From Pseudomonas graminis (GTDB lineage Bacteria > Pseudomonadota > Gammaproteobacteria > Pseudomonadales > Pseudomonadaceae): 64,000 bases of DNA. Location of the stretch: assembly GCF_013201545.1 (NCBI RefSeq), contig NZ_CP053746.1, positions 372,001 to 436,000 of the forward strand, written 5' to 3'. The notes beneath the pieces were generated by a model that searched no databases, was not told the DNA's origin, and saw only the letters and a list, made by a program, of their open reading frames with translations. Of the stretch, positions 1-10,563 are shown piece after piece. The position numbers were made by a program, and so were the translations under genes. Position 1 is the stretch's first letter. Every line of letters begins with the position of its first letter.

Positions 1-546
1 GGCGGTATGCGCGTTGCCGACCCGGCCGAGCTGCAGCGGATTCGCACGCGGCTGGCGATGGTGTTCCAGCATTTCAACCTGTGGAGCCACATGACGGTGC
101 TGGAAAACATCACCATGGCCCCGCGCCGGGTGCTGGGCGTGTCGAAGGCCGAAGCCGAGGCCCGCGCGCACAAGTACCTGGACAAGGTCGGTCTGCCCGC
201 ACGCGTCGCCGATCAATACCCGGCATTCCTGTCCGGCGGCCAGCAACAACGTGTGGCCATCGCCCGCGCGCTGGCGATGGAACCGGAAATCATGTTGTTC
301 GATGAGCCCACCTCGGCGCTCGACCCCGAGCTGGTCGGCGAAGTCTTGAAGGTGATTCAGGGCCTGGCTGAAGAAGGCCGGACCATGATTCTGGTGACCC
401 ACGAAATGGGCTTCGCCCGCAAGGTGGCGAATCAGGTGGTGTTTCTGCACCAGGGCCAGATCGAAGAAATGGGCCACCCTGACGACGTGCTTGGGAGCCC
501 GAAGAGCGAGCGCTTGCAGCAGTTTCTGAGTGGGAATTTGAAGTAA
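1..546 (+). CDS. Polar amino-acid ABC transporter ATPase (HisP/AotP-like), 5' truncated by window edge
   Basis: The reading frame is open from base 1, so the start and Walker A lie outside the window; 181 codons remain. Visible are the Q-loop region (VFQHFNLWSHMTVLENI), the signature [15 protein letters not shown], Walker B with D-loop ([12 protein letters not shown]) and the H-loop (LVTHEMGF). This wording is typical of the HisP/ArtP/AotP group that powers histidine or arginine/ornithine import from the cytoplasmic face of the inner membrane. The permease and binding-protein genes presumably lie upstream. Substrate specificity cannot be read from the ATPase alone. Confidence 0.9.
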   Translation, partial: GGMRVADPAELQRIRTRLAMVFQHFNLWSHMTVLENITMAPRRVLGVSKAEAEARAHKYLDKVGLPARVADQYPAFLSGGQQQRVAIARALAMEPEIMLFDEPTSALDPELVGEVLKVIQGLAEEGRTMILVTHEMGFARKVANQVVFLHQGQIEEMGHPDDVLGSPKSERLQQFLSGNLK

Positions 547-592
547 TTGCGGGCCTGACGCCTCACCGTTGTAAGGCGCGCATGCATAACCC

Positions 593-680
593 GTGGGAGC
601 GAGCTTGCTCGCGAAGGCATTCTGTCAGTCAGCCTACCTGTTGCTGACCCGCCGAATTCGCGAGCAAGCTCGCTCCCACA
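593..680. repeat. REPIN-like inverted repeat, family A
   Basis: Two near-perfect inverted arms flank a spacer of about 40 bases: GTGGGAGCGAGCTTGCTCGC on the left and its reverse complement ending in GCTCCCACA on the right. The same arm recurs near 36246, 37735 and 56295. This is the classic Pseudomonas intergenic REP/REPIN layout. It sits between the ABC ATPase and the helicase gene and may act as an mRNA-end structure. Confidence 0.85.
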
Positions 681-795
681 ATGCCCGATACAGCCGGTAC
701 ATCTCTGCCCGACAACAATCGATCCAAACGGATATTCCATCAAACTATTCCACCCTCCCGGCGGTCTCTGACTTAACCCCTCCCAGAGCCTGCGC

Positions 796-3288
796 ATGCC
801 AAAAGCTGTCAATTTCGCCAAGCGCTGGTTCGCCGAGCGTGGCTGGAAACCCTTTCCCTTCCAGAAAGAAGTCTGGGCCGCCATTGCTCGCGGCGAGTCG
901 GGCCTCCTGCACGCCAGCACCGGCGCGGGCAAGACGTACTCGGTGTGGTTTGCCGCCCTCAACCAGTTCGCCCGGCCTGCACCCCAATCGACCGAGCTGA
1001 AGCCGCGCAAGCGCAAACCCGTCGCCGCGCCCCTCAGCGTGCTGTGGATTACCCCCATGCGTGCCCTCGCCGCGGACACCGCCCGGGCGCTGGAAGGCCC
1101 GCTGCAGGATTTGCAGATTCCGTGGAGCGTCGGCCTTCGCACGGGTGACACCAGCAGCGGCGAACGCGCCAAACAGGGCCGCCGCCTGCCCTCCGCGCTG
1201 ATCACCACACCGGAAAGCCTGACGCTGCTGCTGACCCGCGCCGACGCCCAGGCGACGATGTCGACCCTAAAGATGGTGGTCGTCGACGAATGGCACGAGT
1301 TGATCGGCAACAAGCGCGGGATTCAATTGCAACTGGCGCTGGCCAGGCTGCGCCAATGGAATCCGGAGTTGGTTATCTGGGGACTTTCCGCGACACTCGG
1401 CAACCAGGCGCACGCGCAACAGGTGCTGGTGGGCGATCACGGCACCACCGTTCACGGCAAAGTGGTCAAGGAATTGATCGTCGACACGCTGCTGCCGCCG
1501 TCCATCGAGCGCTTCCCCTGGGCCGGGCACATGGGTTTGCGCATGCTGCCTCAAGTGCTGGCCGAAGTGGACAGCAGTTCCAGTTGCCTGCTGTTCACCA
1601 ATACCCGCGCGCAGTCAGAAGTCTGGTATCAGGCATTGCTGGAAGCCCGTCCGGACTGGGCCGGGCTGATCGCGCTGCATCACGGCTCGCTGTCCCGAGA
1701 GGTCCGCGACTGGGTTGAACGCGCGCTGAAAGAAGGCCACCTGAAAGCCGTGGTCTGCACCTCCAGCCTAGACTTGGGCGTGGATTTTCTGCCGGTTGAG
1801 CGTGTGTTGCAGATCGGCTCGGCCAAGGGCGTCGCGCGGTTGACGCAGCGTGCGGGGCGTTCGGGTCACGCGCCAGGTCGGCCGTCTCGGGTCACGCTGG
1901 TGCCGACCCACAGCCTGGAACTGGTCGAGGCTGCCGCGGCCCGCGACGCCGTCAACGCGCGTCTGATCGAACCCCGGGAATCACCCCACAAGCCGCTGGA
2001 TGTCCTCGTACAACATCTGGTGAGCATGGCGCTAGGTGGCGGCTTCACCCCCGACGCGTTATTGGCCGAAGTTCGCACCGCATGGGCCTATCGCGATCTG
2101 ACCGACGAAGAGTGGGAATGGGCGCTGGCGTTCGTGCGCTATGGCGGCCTGTCGCTGACCGCATACCCGGATTATCGTCGCGTCGAGCCGGACGAAGACG
2201 GGATCTGGCGCGTCCCTGATGCACGCCTCGCCCGCCGCCACCGCATGAGCGTGGGCACCATCGTCAGCGACGCCAGCATTAACGTGAAATATTGGAGCAA
2301 GGGCGGCGGAGGCGGATCCCTCGGCAGCGTCGAAGAAGGTTTTATCGCCCGACTGAAACCGGGAGACGGCTTTCTGTTCAGCGGCCGTCTGCTGGAACTG
2401 GTGCGCGTGGAGAACATGACCGCGTACGTGAAAAAGGCTACAGGCAAAAAAGCCGCCGTCCCACGTTGGAATGGCGGACGGATGCCGCTCTCGAACGAAC
2501 TGGCCGACGCCGTTGTCGAGAAATTCGATGCGGCAGCGCGAGGTGATTTCAGCAGCCCCGAGATGCACATCGTCAGCCCGCTGCTGGAAGTGCAACGGCA
2601 ATGGTCAGCGTTGCCGCGCAAGGACACGCTGCTGGCGGAAGTCCTTAAATCCCGGGAAGGCTGGCATTTGTTTCTCTACCCCTTCGCCGGGCGGCATGTG
2701 CACCTGGGGTTGGCAAGCCTGCTGGCGTGGCGGCTGAGCCGTGACATGCCGCTGACCTTCTCGATCGCCGTGAACGACTACGGCTTCGAGCTGCTCAGCG
2801 CCACCCCGATCGACTGGAATGAGCGCCTGACGACTCAGCTGTTTTCCGAAGAAGCGCTGCTGGCCGATATCATTGCCAGCCTGAACGCCGGCGAACTGGC
2901 ACTGCGCCGTTTTCGTGAAATTGCCCGCATCGCTGGGCTGGTATTCTCAGGCTACCCCGGCGCCCCCAAAAGTAACCGACAGTTGCAGGCCTCCAGCGGC
3001 TTGTTTTTCGAAGTGTTCAAACAGTACGACGCAGGCAACCTGTTGCTGACCCAGGCGCAGGAAGAAGTGCTGCGGCAAGAACTCGATGTGGCCCGGCTCG
3101 AACAGACCCTCCGCCGCATCAACAACCGGACCCTGGATTTGCACGTGATCAAACGCCCCACCCCGATGGCCTTCCCGCTGCTGGTCGAACGCATGCGCGA
3201 AAGCCTCAGCACCGAAAAACTCTCCGACCGCATCGCACGCATGGTCAGCGATCTGGAAAAAGCCGCCGGACCTGAGGTCATGACGTGA
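796..3288 (+). CDS. Ligase-associated DNA damage response DEXH-box helicase (Lhr-core type)
   Basis: An 830-residue superfamily 2 helicase. Motif I is STGAGKT (residues 41-47), motif II is DEWH (164-167), motif III is SATLG, and motif VI is QRAGRSGH (351-358). A long C-terminal Lhr-type region follows. Related proteins are usually encoded with a PdeM phosphoesterase, an ATP-dependent DNA ligase and a beta-CASP exonuclease, forming a presumed DNA-repair set. Here only PdeM follows, overlapping by four bases. The ATG at 796 fits the conserved N-terminus, although the ribosome-binding site is weak. Confidence 0.88.
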   Translation: MPKAVNFAKRWFAERGWKPFPFQKEVWAAIARGESGLLHASTGAGKTYSVWFAALNQFARPAPQSTELKPRKRKPVAAPLSVLWITPMRALAADTARALEGPLQDLQIPWSVGLRTGDTSSGERAKQGRRLPSALITTPESLTLLLTRADAQATMSTLKMVVVDEWHELIGNKRGIQLQLALARLRQWNPELVIWGLSATLGNQAHAQQVLVGDHGTTVHGKVVKELIVDTLLPPSIERFPWAGHMGLRMLPQVLAEVDSSSSCLLFTNTRAQSEVWYQALLEARPDWAGLIALHHGSLSREVRDWVERALKEGHLKAVVCTSSLDLGVDFLPVERVLQIGSAKGVARLTQRAGRSGHAPGRPSRVTLVPTHSLELVEAAAARDAVNARLIEPRESPHKPLDVLVQHLVSMALGGGFTPDALLAEVRTAWAYRDLTDEEWEWALAFVRYGGLSLTAYPDYRRVEPDEDGIWRVPDARLARRHRMSVGTIVSDASINVKYWSKGGGGGSLGSVEEGFIARLKPGDGFLFSGRLLELVRVENMTAYVKKATGKKAAVPRWNGGRMPLSNELADAVVEKFDAAARGDFSSPEMHIVSPLLEVQRQWSALPRKDTLLAEVLKSREGWHLFLYPFAGRHVHLGLASLLAWRLSRDMPLTFSIAVNDYGFELLSATPIDWNERLTTQLFSEEALLADIIASLNAGELALRRFREIARIAGLVFSGYPGAPKSNRQLQASSGLFFEVFKQYDAGNLLLTQAQEEVLRQELDVARLEQTLRRINNRTLDLHVIKRPTPMAFPLLVERMRESLSTEKLSDRIARMVSDLEKAAGPEVMT

Positions 3289-3941
3289 GGCCGTATCTTT
3301 CGATTCAGCTGGCAGGTGCGGAGTTGTGGTTACTGGCGGACAAAGCCATTTATTACCCGGCGGAGCGCGCGCTATTGATCGCCGACGCCCACTTCGGCAA
3401 GGCCGCTGCCTACCGACGACTGGGCCAGCCAGTGCCCCATGGCACCACCGACGATAACCTTCAGCGCCTGGATGCACTGCTGGCGAGCTACGACTGCGAT
3501 CGGTTGATCTTTCTGGGGGATTTTCTTCATGCTCCGGAATCCCATGCGGCTGGCACGCTGGCGGCCATTCAGGCATGGCGCGATAAACACCACGATCTGG
3601 CAATCACCCTGATTCGGGGGAACCATGACAAGCGTGCAGGGGACCCGCCACCGGCGTTGCGCATGGACGTCGTCGAGGAGCCGATGTTTCTGGGGCCGTA
3701 TGCGCTGCAGCACGAACCTGATCCCCACCCGGACTTTCACGTTCTGGCGGGGCATGTGCATCCGGCTTATCGACTATACGGACGAGGACGTCAGCGATTA
3801 CGGCTGCCGTGCTTCTACGTGCTGCCACGGATAAGCCTGCTGCCAGCGTTCGGCGCGTTTACGGGAGGGATGAATATAGATCGGGCTGAAAACAGCAAGA
3901 TCTATGTGGTGGGAGATGGAGCGGTGTGGGAGGCGCTATGA
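3285..3941 (+). CDS. pdeM: Ligase-associated DNA damage response endonuclease PdeM
   Basis: A 218-residue calcineurin-like metallophosphoesterase. All metal-binding blocks are visible: DAH (34-36), GDFLH (78-82), GNHD (112-115) and a C-terminal GHVH. The GTG start overlaps the helicase TGA in the sequence GTGA, so translation is probably coupled. Family knowledge places it with the helicase in a DNA-repair module acting on nucleic-acid phosphodiesters. No ligase or exonuclease gene is present on either side in this window. Confidence 0.88.
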   Translation: MRPYLSIQLAGAELWLLADKAIYYPAERALLIADAHFGKAAAYRRLGQPVPHGTTDDNLQRLDALLASYDCDRLIFLGDFLHAPESHAAGTLAAIQAWRDKHHDLAITLIRGNHDKRAGDPPPALRMDVVEEPMFLGPYALQHEPDPHPDFHVLAGHVHPAYRLYGRGRQRLRLPCFYVLPRISLLPAFGAFTGGMNIDRAENSKIYVVGDGAVWEAL

Positions 3942-3990
3942 ATGGCGAGGGAGGTGCTCCCGCCGATGCCAGGCACCGACGGGACATGAA

Positions 3991-4212
3991 TCAGGCAACC
4001 GGCGCGGGTGGCGGCTCGTCCGGGATTGTCGGCACGCCACCTTCGTCAGGTTGAGGGTATTCGTTTGGACTGTCTGGGTCTGGCTGCCCGGGAATGCCCC
4101 CGGCGACCATGTTATCAAGATGTGGATGCGCTAACAGCGACCAAGCCAGCAACCCAACCTGATTGGGACTCGGGTCAGTTTGATTGCTGCTGGTGTTGAT
4201 GTGTCTCTTCAT
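3991..4212 (-). CDS. Small proline-rich hypothetical protein
   Basis: A 73-codon ORF whose ATG is preceded by an excellent ribosome-binding site (AGGAG, seven bases upstream), which is the main argument that it is real. The N-terminal half is polar (MKRHINTSSNQTDPSPNQ), then comes a short hydrophobic stretch, then a Pro/Asp/Gly/Glu-rich tail ending PPPAPVA. There is no signal peptide or recognisable domain. It lies downstream of dcd on the same strand, with its own ribosome-binding site. Function unknown. Confidence 0.6.
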   Translation of the reverse strand: MKRHINTSSNQTDPSPNQVGLLAWSLLAHPHLDNMVAGGIPGQPDPDSPNEYPQPDEGGVPTIPDEPPPAPVA

Positions 4213-4321
4213 AGGGCACTCCTGAGCGTTGGCCCCATCCGCATGGTGCGGATGGAAACAGTTCAGTCAGTAGAGTGCGGATTTCGAGACAAATTCAGTG
4301 AGTGGCTGACAAATGGCGTGA

Positions 4322-4888
4322 TTACGTACGGGGCAGCGTCACGCCGCGTTGGCCTTGATACTTGCCACCACGGTCCTTGTAGGACACTTCGCACTCTTCG
4401 TCGGATTCCAGAAACAGCATCTGTGCGACGCCTTCGTTGGCGTAGATTTTCGCCGGCAAAGTGGTGGTGTTGGAGAATTCCAGCGTCACGTGGCCTTCCC
4501 ATTCAGGTTCAAGCGGCGTCACGTTGACGATGATGCCGCAGCGGGCGTAGGTGCTCTTGCCCAGACAGATGGTCAGCACGTTGCGCGGGATGCGGAAATA
4601 TTCGACGGTGCGCGCCAGTGCAAACGAGTTCGGCGGGATGATGCAGACATCGCTTTTAACGTCGACAAAACTTTTTTCATCGAAGTTTTTCGGGTCCACA
4701 GTGGCCGAATTGATGTTGGTGAAGACCTTGAATTCGTCCGCGCAACGCACGTCGTAGCCATAGCTGGAAACGCCGAAAGAGATCACTCGATCAGCGCCTT
4801 CGCCGCGCACCTGACGCTCCACGAACGGCTCGATCATGCCGTGTTCCTGCGCCATGCGGCGAATCCACTTGTCCGATTTGATGCTCAT
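4322..4888 (-). CDS. dcd: dCTP deaminase
   Basis: 188 residues, the usual length for Dcd. It deaminates dCTP to dUTP, the main route to dUMP for thymidylate synthesis in Gram-negatives; the enzyme is a cytoplasmic homotrimer. The N-terminus [21 protein letters not shown], the [13 protein letters not shown] segment and the [14 protein letters not shown] block carrying the catalytic glutamate region are all conserved. It belongs to the dcd-csp-apbC-metG neighbourhood common in Pseudomonas. Confidence 0.97.
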   Translation of the reverse strand: MSIKSDKWIRRMAQEHGMIEPFVERQVRGEGADRVISFGVSSYGYDVRCADEFKVFTNINSATVDPKNFDEKSFVDVKSDVCIIPPNSFALARTVEYFRIPRNVLTICLGKSTYARCGIIVNVTPLEPEWEGHVTLEFSNTTTLPAKIYANEGVAQMLFLESDEECEVSYKDRGGKYQGQRGVTLPRT

Positions 4889-5049
4889 GGCGGTGTCCTG
4901 AATAGCGAGGTAAAAAAGATGTCCGGCATCTTACCGGTCGAACGCCCCGGGTTCAAAGATTGCGCACCCGGCGCATTAAAGGCGTTGAGCCACCTCAAGA
5001 AAAAATCGTAAGCAGCCCCTTTGCACATCCGAGAAAAAGGGGTAAGGTG

Positions 5050-5198
5050 GCTCCACTGTGTTGCTTGTGTCACTGAGAATATCTACACGATGTTGAATTT
5101 CGATCCAACCATCTCCAAGAATTTTTCCTGCTCTTTGCACTCAGTCTCGGCCAGGGCACTTCCTGAGTCGCAGTTAACTTTGTCCAAGGAGATACACC
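5050..5198 (+). promoter_or_regulatory. Long 5' leader of the cold-shock gene
   Basis: About 150 bases before the csp ATG contain no gene. A weak promoter candidate is TTGCTT at 5061-5066 with TACACG 17 bases downstream. An AAGGAG ribosome-binding site sits just before the start codon (GTCCAAGGAGATACACC). Cold-shock mRNAs in enterobacteria have similarly long, temperature-responsive leaders; thermosensing here is only inferred from that resemblance. Confidence 0.4.
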
Positions 5199-5408
5199 AT
5201 GTCTAATCGCCAAACTGGTACCGTTAAGTGGTTCAACGATGAAAAAGGCTTCGGCTTCATCACTCCACAATCCGGTGACGACCTGTTCGTTCACTTCAAA
5301 GCTATCCAATCTGACGGCTTCAAAAGCCTGAAAGAAGGCCAACAGGTCTCTTTCATCGCTACCCGCGGTCAGAAAGGCATGCAAGCTGAAGAAGTTCAAG
5401 TTATCTAA
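5199..5408 (+). CDS. CspA-family cold-shock protein
   Basis: 69 residues forming a single cold-shock domain. RNP1 (KGFGFITP) and RNP2 (LFVHF) are intact, as is the opening [17 protein letters not shown]. It is a cytoplasmic single-stranded nucleic-acid chaperone that melts mRNA structure in cold or stationary phase. It is monocistronic, with a long leader and a strong terminator. Lysine-rich codon use and strong translation signals suggest high expression. Several paralogues normally exist per genome, so I do not assign a specific csp/cap letter. Confidence 0.95.
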   Translation: MSNRQTGTVKWFNDEKGFGFITPQSGDDLFVHFKAIQSDGFKSLKEGQQVSFIATRGQKGMQAEEVQVI

Positions 5409-5430
5409 CTTGTCCTGATTCGCTTAAAAG

Positions 5431-5459
5431 ACCCCGCCCTTAAAAGCGGGGTTTTTTTA
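5431..5459 (+). terminator. Rho-independent terminator of csp
   Basis: The stem CCCCGC / GCGGGG has an eight-base AT-rich loop and is followed by seven T residues, 23 bases after the csp stop. Confidence 0.9.
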
Positions 5460-5574
5460 TGCCTGTCAAATAAGCATTTCCGCTCATCCCACCGGCTCCC
5501 TCTACCTTAAATCTCATCATCGCGACATGCCGAGCATCCGGCACATCGCGTCTTCAGGCTTCTGCCTTAGCGCA

Positions 5575-6669
5575 TCAATCGTCGCTCACGGAGATGTTCG
5601 GCATCTCTGCAGTCGCGGCTTCCTGCAGCACGATTCTTGCGCCGACATGACGCGCCAATTCTTGATACACCATTGCAATCTGACTCTCCGGCTCGGCAAT
5701 CGCCGTGGGCTTGCCGCCATCGGCCTGCTCGCGAATCAGCATGGACAACGGCAGCGAGGCCAAGAGCTCAACGCCGTACTGCGTGGCCAACCTCTCCCCT
5801 CCACCTTCGCCAAACAGATGCTCGGCGTGCCCGCAGTTCGAGCAGATGTGCACGGCCATGTTCTCAACGACGCCCAGCACCGGGATGTTGACCTTGCGGA
5901 ACATCTCCACGCCTTTCTTCGCGTCCAGCAACGCGAGGTCCTGCGGGGTCGTGACAATGACTGCGCCTGCAACCGGGACCTTCTGCGCGAGGGTCAGCTG
6001 GATATCGCCGGTGCCGGGCGGCATATCGATGACCAGATAATCCAGATCATTCCAGGCGGTCTGGGTCACCAGTTGCAGCAGCGCACCCGACACCATAGGC
6101 CCTCTCCAGACCATCGGTGTGTTGTCGTCGGTCAGAAAAGCCATGGACATCACTTCGATGCCATGGGCCTCGATCGGCACGAACCACTTCTGGTCCTTGA
6201 TCTTCGGGCGGGTGCCTTCGGCGATGCCGAACATGACGCCCTGGCTCGGGCCGTAGATATCGGCATCAAGAATGCCCACCCGCGCGCCTTCTCGGGAAAG
6301 CGCCAACGCCAGGTTCGCCGCCGTCGTGGATTTACCGACGCCACCCTTGCCCGACGCAACGGCAACGATGTTCTTCACGTTGGCCAGGCCGGGGATCTGG
6401 CCGAGGGCTTTGTGAGAGTGAATCACGGACGTGATCTGGACGCTGGCCGATGCGACGCCATCCAATCCTTCAATCGCCATCTGCAGCATCTGCGCCCAGC
6501 CGTTCTTGAACAGCGCGGCCGCGTAGCCCAGTTCCAGGTGGACACTCACGCGGTCGCCGTCGATCTCGATGGCGCGGACACACCCGGCGCTGACCGGGTC
6601 CTGATTCATGTAAGGATCGGTGTACTGGCGAAGGACGGCTTCCACCGTTGCGCGATTGACAGCGCTCAT
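5575..6669 (-). CDS. apbC: Iron-sulfur cluster carrier protein ApbC/Mrp
   Basis: 364 residues from the ATG at 6669, which has GGGAGT upstream; an in-frame extension to 6777 has no conserved sequence. An N-terminal MIP18/DUF59-like domain (residues 1-85) precedes a ParA/MinD-type P-loop NTPase with the deviant Walker A GKGGVGKST (107-115). A C-terminal CSNC motif is the expected Fe-S ligand site. It acts as a cytosolic scaffold/carrier delivering 4Fe-4S clusters. It is divergent from metG, as in other pseudomonads. Confidence 0.95.
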   Translation of the reverse strand: MSAVNRATVEAVLRQYTDPYMNQDPVSAGCVRAIEIDGDRVSVHLELGYAAALFKNGWAQMLQMAIEGLDGVASASVQITSVIHSHKALGQIPGLANVKNIVAVASGKGGVGKSTTAANLALALSREGARVGILDADIYGPSQGVMFGIAEGTRPKIKDQKWFVPIEAHGIEVMSMAFLTDDNTPMVWRGPMVSGALLQLVTQTAWNDLDYLVIDMPPGTGDIQLTLAQKVPVAGAVIVTTPQDLALLDAKKGVEMFRKVNIPVLGVVENMAVHICSNCGHAEHLFGEGGGERLATQYGVELLASLPLSMLIREQADGGKPTAIAEPESQIAMVYQELARHVGARIVLQEAATAEMPNISVSDD

Positions 6670-6852
6670 GGGTGACTCCCTATAAAGACTGACTAAAACA
6701 GGCGGCCATCCTACCTTGTATGCCCGATAAAGAACGCAACGACGTTTCCTTTCAAGCACATCGGCAGATTCCGACATGCAGCGCGGGATGAAAAAAAACG
6801 CTCAGGCCTTTATAGTGGCCGACCTCCGTTTCACTTCAAGTAGCCGAGCCCA

Positions 6853-8901
6853 ATGTCCGAGCCACGCAAGATTCTCGTCACCAGCGCCCTGCCCTATGCC
6901 AATGGTTCCATTCACCTTGGCCACATGCTCGAGTACATCCAGACCGACATGTGGGTGCGCTTTCAAAAGCACCGCGGCAATCAGTGCATTTACGTGTGCG
7001 CGGATGACGCCCATGGCTCGGCCATCATGCTGCGCGCCGAGAAAGAAGGCATCACGCCCGAGCAGTTGATCGCCAACGTGCAGGCCGAGCACAGTGCTGA
7101 CTTCGCTGACTTCCTGGTGGATTTCGACAATTTCCACTCGACCCATGCCGAAGAAAATCGCGAGCTGTCGAGCGAGATCTACAAACGCCTTCGCGACGCC
7201 GGCCATATCGCCACGCGCTCCGTGACGCAATATTTCGACCCGGAAAAGAAGATGTTCCTGGCCGACCGCTTCATCAAAGGCACCTGCCCGAAATGCGGCA
7301 CCGAGGATCAGTACGGCGACAACTGCGAAAAATGCGGCGCGACCTACGCCCCGACTGATCTGAAAGATCCCAAGTCCGCGATTTCCGGTGCAACCCCGGT
7401 GCTTCGGGACTCCAAGCATTTCTTCTTCGACCTGCCCGCGTTCGACGCCATGCTCAAAAGCTGGACGCGAAGCGGCACGCTGCAGGACGCCGTGGCGAAC
7501 AAAATCGCCGAATGGCTCGATTCCGGCCTGCAGCAGTGGGACATCTCCCGCGATGCGCCGTATTTTGGCTTCGAAATCCCCGACGAGCCGGGCAAATATT
7601 TCTACGTGTGGCTGGATGCTCCCATCGGCTACATGGCGAGCTTCAAGAACCTCTGTGCGCGCCGTCCGGAACTGGACTTCGATGCGTTCTGGCGCAAGGA
7701 CTCGACCACCGAGCTTTACCACTTCATCGGCAAAGACATCGTCAACTTCCATGCGCTGTTCTGGCCGGCAATGCTCGAAGGTTCGGGATTCCGCAAGCCT
7801 ACAGGCATCAACGTGCACGGCTACCTGACCGTCAACGGCCAGAAGATGTCGAAATCCCGCGGCACCTTCATCAAGGCACGCACGTACCTTGAGCACCTGT
7901 CGCCGGAATACCTGCGTTACTACTACGCGGCCAAACTGGGCCGTGGCGTCGACGATCTCGACCTGAACCTTGAAGACTTTGTGCAGAAGGTTAACTCTGA
8001 CCTGATCGGCAAGGTGGTAAACATCGCCAGCCGTTGCGCGGGGTTCATTCAGAAAGGCAACGCAGGTTTGCTGGTGGCCGGCAATGCCGAGCCCGAGTTG
8101 ACCGACGCTTTTCATGCCGCAGCGCCAAGCATTGCCGATGCCTACGAGGCACGTGACTTTGCCCGTGCGATGCGCGAAATCATGGCGCTGGCGGACCGCG
8201 CCAATGCGTGGATCGCCGACAAGGCGCCCTGGTCTTTGGCCAAGCAGGAAGGTAAACAAGACGAGGTTCAGGCGATCTGCGCCCTGGGCATCAATCTGTT
8301 CCGCCAGTTGGTGATCTTTCTCAAGCCTGTGCTGCCGAACCTGGCCGCAGACGCCGAGCAGTTCCTCAACGTCCCGCCATTGACCTGGAATGATCACCAG
8401 ACGCTGTTGAGCAATCATCAGCTCAACCCGTTCCAGCCGCTGATGACCCGCATCGACCCCGTTAAAGTGGAAGCCATGACCGACGCCTCGAAAGAAGACC
8501 TCGCCGCCAGCGCCACCGACACAGGCGCGGCGCCGCAGGGCAATGGTGAGCTGACGAAAGACCCGCTCTCCCCTGAGATCGACTTCGACGCCTTCGCGGC
8601 GATTGACCTGCGGGTCGCGCTGATCGAGAAAGCCGAGCACGTTGAAGGCGCCGACAAGCTGCTACGCCTGACGCTGGACATCGGCGACGAGAAGCGCAAC
8701 GTCTTCTCCGGCATCAAGAGCGCCTACCCGAATCCGGCGGAGCTGGAGGGTCGATTGACCATGATGATCGCCAACCTGAAGCCGCGCAAAATGCGTTTTG
8801 GTATTTCCGAAGGCATGGTGATGGCCGCAGGTCCTGGCGGTGAAGAGATTTACCTGCTGAGCCCTGACAGCGGCGCCATCCCCGGTCAGCGCATCAAGTA
8901 A
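6853..8901 (+). CDS. metG: Methionyl-tRNA synthetase
   Basis: 682 residues. The class I signatures are present: HLGH (21-24) and KMSKS (331-335). The zinc knuckle has cysteines at 145, 148, 158 and 161, the same spacing as E. coli MetG. A C-terminal EMAP/Trbp111-like tRNA-binding domain covers roughly the last 110 residues ([20 protein letters not shown]). It charges tRNA-Met in the cytoplasm, and the C-terminal domain also mediates dimerisation. It is essential. Confidence 0.98.
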   Translation: MSEPRKILVTSALPYANGSIHLGHMLEYIQTDMWVRFQKHRGNQCIYVCADDAHGSAIMLRAEKEGITPEQLIANVQAEHSADFADFLVDFDNFHSTHAEENRELSSEIYKRLRDAGHIATRSVTQYFDPEKKMFLADRFIKGTCPKCGTEDQYGDNCEKCGATYAPTDLKDPKSAISGATPVLRDSKHFFFDLPAFDAMLKSWTRSGTLQDAVANKIAEWLDSGLQQWDISRDAPYFGFEIPDEPGKYFYVWLDAPIGYMASFKNLCARRPELDFDAFWRKDSTTELYHFIGKDIVNFHALFWPAMLEGSGFRKPTGINVHGYLTVNGQKMSKSRGTFIKARTYLEHLSPEYLRYYYAAKLGRGVDDLDLNLEDFVQKVNSDLIGKVVNIASRCAGFIQKGNAGLLVAGNAEPELTDAFHAAAPSIADAYEARDFARAMREIMALADRANAWIADKAPWSLAKQEGKQDEVQAICALGINLFRQLVIFLKPVLPNLAADAEQFLNVPPLTWNDHQTLLSNHQLNPFQPLMTRIDPVKVEAMTDASKEDLAASATDTGAAPQGNGELTKDPLSPEIDFDAFAAIDLRVALIEKAEHVEGADKLLRLTLDIGDEKRNVFSGIKSAYPNPAELEGRLTMMIANLKPRKMRFGISEGMVMAAGPGGEEIYLLSPDSGAIPGQRIK

Positions 8902-8968
8902 CCCGACCCCAACCGTCACATTCTGCACGTTATCGACGGCCCGCCCGGGTCGTCGATCTGGTCCAAGC

Positions 8969-9823
8969 ATGAGCCTGATTCAGCGCATCGACGCCCTGCT
9001 GCCGCAAACCCAATGCGGAAAGTGCGGCCATCCAGGCTGCCAGCCCTACGCCGAAGGCATTGCGAGCGGCGAAGCCATCAATAAGTGTCCACCCGGTGGC
9101 GACGAGACCATCGCGGCACTGGCTCGACTGCTGAACGTGCCGGTCCTGCAACTTGACATCGACAGAGGCAGCGCGCCGGCGCAGGTTGCGTTTATTCGAG
9201 AGGCCGAGTGTATCGGTTGCACCAAATGCATCCAGGCCTGTCCAGTGAACGCGATCGTCGGCGCTGCCAAACTGATGCACACCGTCATCATTGAGGAATG
9301 CACCGGATGCGACCTGTGCGTTGCGCCCTGTCCGGTCGACTGCATCGACATGCTGCCGCTGCCGACGACCTCGGTGCCGTTTATTGGTGATTGCGCGATG
9401 CATGAGGCGCAACAACTAGTCAGAGCCGTCAAACGCGCTCGGGCACGGCAACGCTTTGACGCGCGCTCGGCTCGCCTGCAGCGCGATGAACAGCGACGCC
9501 AGGTCGAGCGCCAAGCTCGCCAGTTGCGATCTGCCACCCCCACTGTTGTCCAGCCAGACCCGGCGCAGGCCGCACTGGCGCGGCTTCGTTCCAGCCCTTC
9601 CAACGGCGGTGACGCAGCGTTGAAACGGGCCCGCGCCCAAGTCGCGATGAGCAGAGCCCAATTGCTGAAGTCGCTGAAAGCCTTTGGCCACCCGCCGATT
9701 GCCGAACAAGCCGCACAACTCGTGCAGTTGCAGCGCGGCCTCGACGAGGCAGAGCACGCGCTCGCTCAGTTGCAGGAACTGGCGCTCTCGGCACCGTCTT
9801 CTCAGGAAACGCCTACCCCATGA
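8969..9823 (+). CDS. rnfB: Soluble RnfB-like ferredoxin, isolated from an Rnf operon
   Basis: 284 residues. It starts directly in the 4Fe-4S domain of RnfB ([19 protein letters not shown]), continues with two ferredoxin clusters ([12 protein letters not shown] and [12 protein letters not shown]), and ends in an Arg/Gln/Ala-rich, probably coiled-coil tail of about 130 residues. Canonical RnfB/RsxB starts with a membrane anchor, which is missing here. The other Rnf subunits normally between metG and nth in P. aeruginosa are absent. It probably works as a soluble electron carrier with unknown partners. The stop overlaps nth (ATGA). Confidence 0.85.
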   Translation: MSLIQRIDALLPQTQCGKCGHPGCQPYAEGIASGEAINKCPPGGDETIAALARLLNVPVLQLDIDRGSAPAQVAFIREAECIGCTKCIQACPVNAIVGAAKLMHTVIIEECTGCDLCVAPCPVDCIDMLPLPTTSVPFIGDCAMHEAQQLVRAVKRARARQRFDARSARLQRDEQRRQVERQARQLRSATPTVVQPDPAQAALARLRSSPSNGGDAALKRARAQVAMSRAQLLKSLKAFGHPPIAEQAAQLVQLQRGLDEAEHALAQLQELALSAPSSQETPTP

Positions 9824-10458
9824 ACGCCGTCAAACGCCTTGAGATCTTTCGTCGCCTGCACGAAGACAATCCCGATCCAAAAACGGAACTGGCCTACACC
9901 ACGCCATTCGAGCTCCTGATCGCCGTGATTCTCTCGGCGCAAGCCACCGACGTCAGCGTCAACAAGGCTACGGCGCGTCTCTACCCGGTCGCCAATACGC
10001 CTCAGGCGATTTACGCGTTGGGTGTCGAGGGTTTGTCTGCGTATATCAGGACCATTGGCCTTTACAACAGCAAGGCGCGAAACGTGATCGAAACGTGCCG
10101 TCTGCTGATTGAACGGCACGGAGGGGAAGTGCCGCAAAACCGAGAGGCCCTTGAAGCACTGCCCGGCGTAGGCCGCAAGACCGCCAACGTCGTCCTGAAC
10201 ACAGCGTTTCGCCAGTTGGCAATGGCGGTCGACACGCATATCTTCCGGGTCAGCAACCGCACCGGCATTGCGCCTGGGAAGAATGTAGTGGAAGTTGAAA
10301 CCAAGCTGATGAAATTCGTGCCCAGGGATTACCTCATGGATGCGCACCACTGGCTGATCCTTCACGGCCGTTATGTGTGCGTTGCACGCAAGCCCAGGTG
10401 TGGCAGTTGCAGAATCGAGGACCTTTGCGAGTACAAGGCCAAGCCCTCTGACGATTGA
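9820..10458 (+). CDS. nth: Endonuclease III (DNA glycosylase/AP lyase)
   Basis: 212 residues. It shows the helix-hairpin-helix [14 protein letters not shown] with the catalytic lysine, the catalytic aspartate in [12 protein letters not shown], and a C-terminal 4Fe-4S loop with cysteines in [17 protein letters not shown]. It removes oxidised pyrimidines and nicks abasic sites in base-excision repair. Its ATG overlaps the rnfB stop by four bases, so the two are co-translated, a remnant of the older rnf-nth operon. Confidence 0.97.
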   Translation: MNAVKRLEIFRRLHEDNPDPKTELAYTTPFELLIAVILSAQATDVSVNKATARLYPVANTPQAIYALGVEGLSAYIRTIGLYNSKARNVIETCRLLIERHGGEVPQNREALEALPGVGRKTANVVLNTAFRQLAMAVDTHIFRVSNRTGIAPGKNVVEVETKLMKFVPRDYLMDAHHWLILHGRYVCVARKPRCGSCRIEDLCEYKAKPSDD

Positions 10459-10563
10459 ACGATAGCGTCTCCGGGCTTTGATCGATTAAAAAAATCTTTT
10501 TTACCCAAGCGAGGTTTGTCGCTATAAGAGGCGCCAACGACTGTTCACGCCTGAGGCTGCATC

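Noticed and set aside
432..1313. 293-codon minus-strand frame across the ABC ATPase end, the REP element and the helicase start
   Set aside because: Spans a REP and two real genes on the opposite strand; no domain and an Arg/Ser-rich translation.
5021..5206. 61-codon frame over the cold-shock leader
   Set aside because: Overlaps the leader and the csp start out of frame. A non-coding regulatory leader explains the region better.
6802..8640. 612-codon open frame on the minus strand
   Set aside because: Exactly antisense to metG, with Arg/Val/His-rich unnatural composition and no ribosome-binding site. A shadow caused by high third-position GC.
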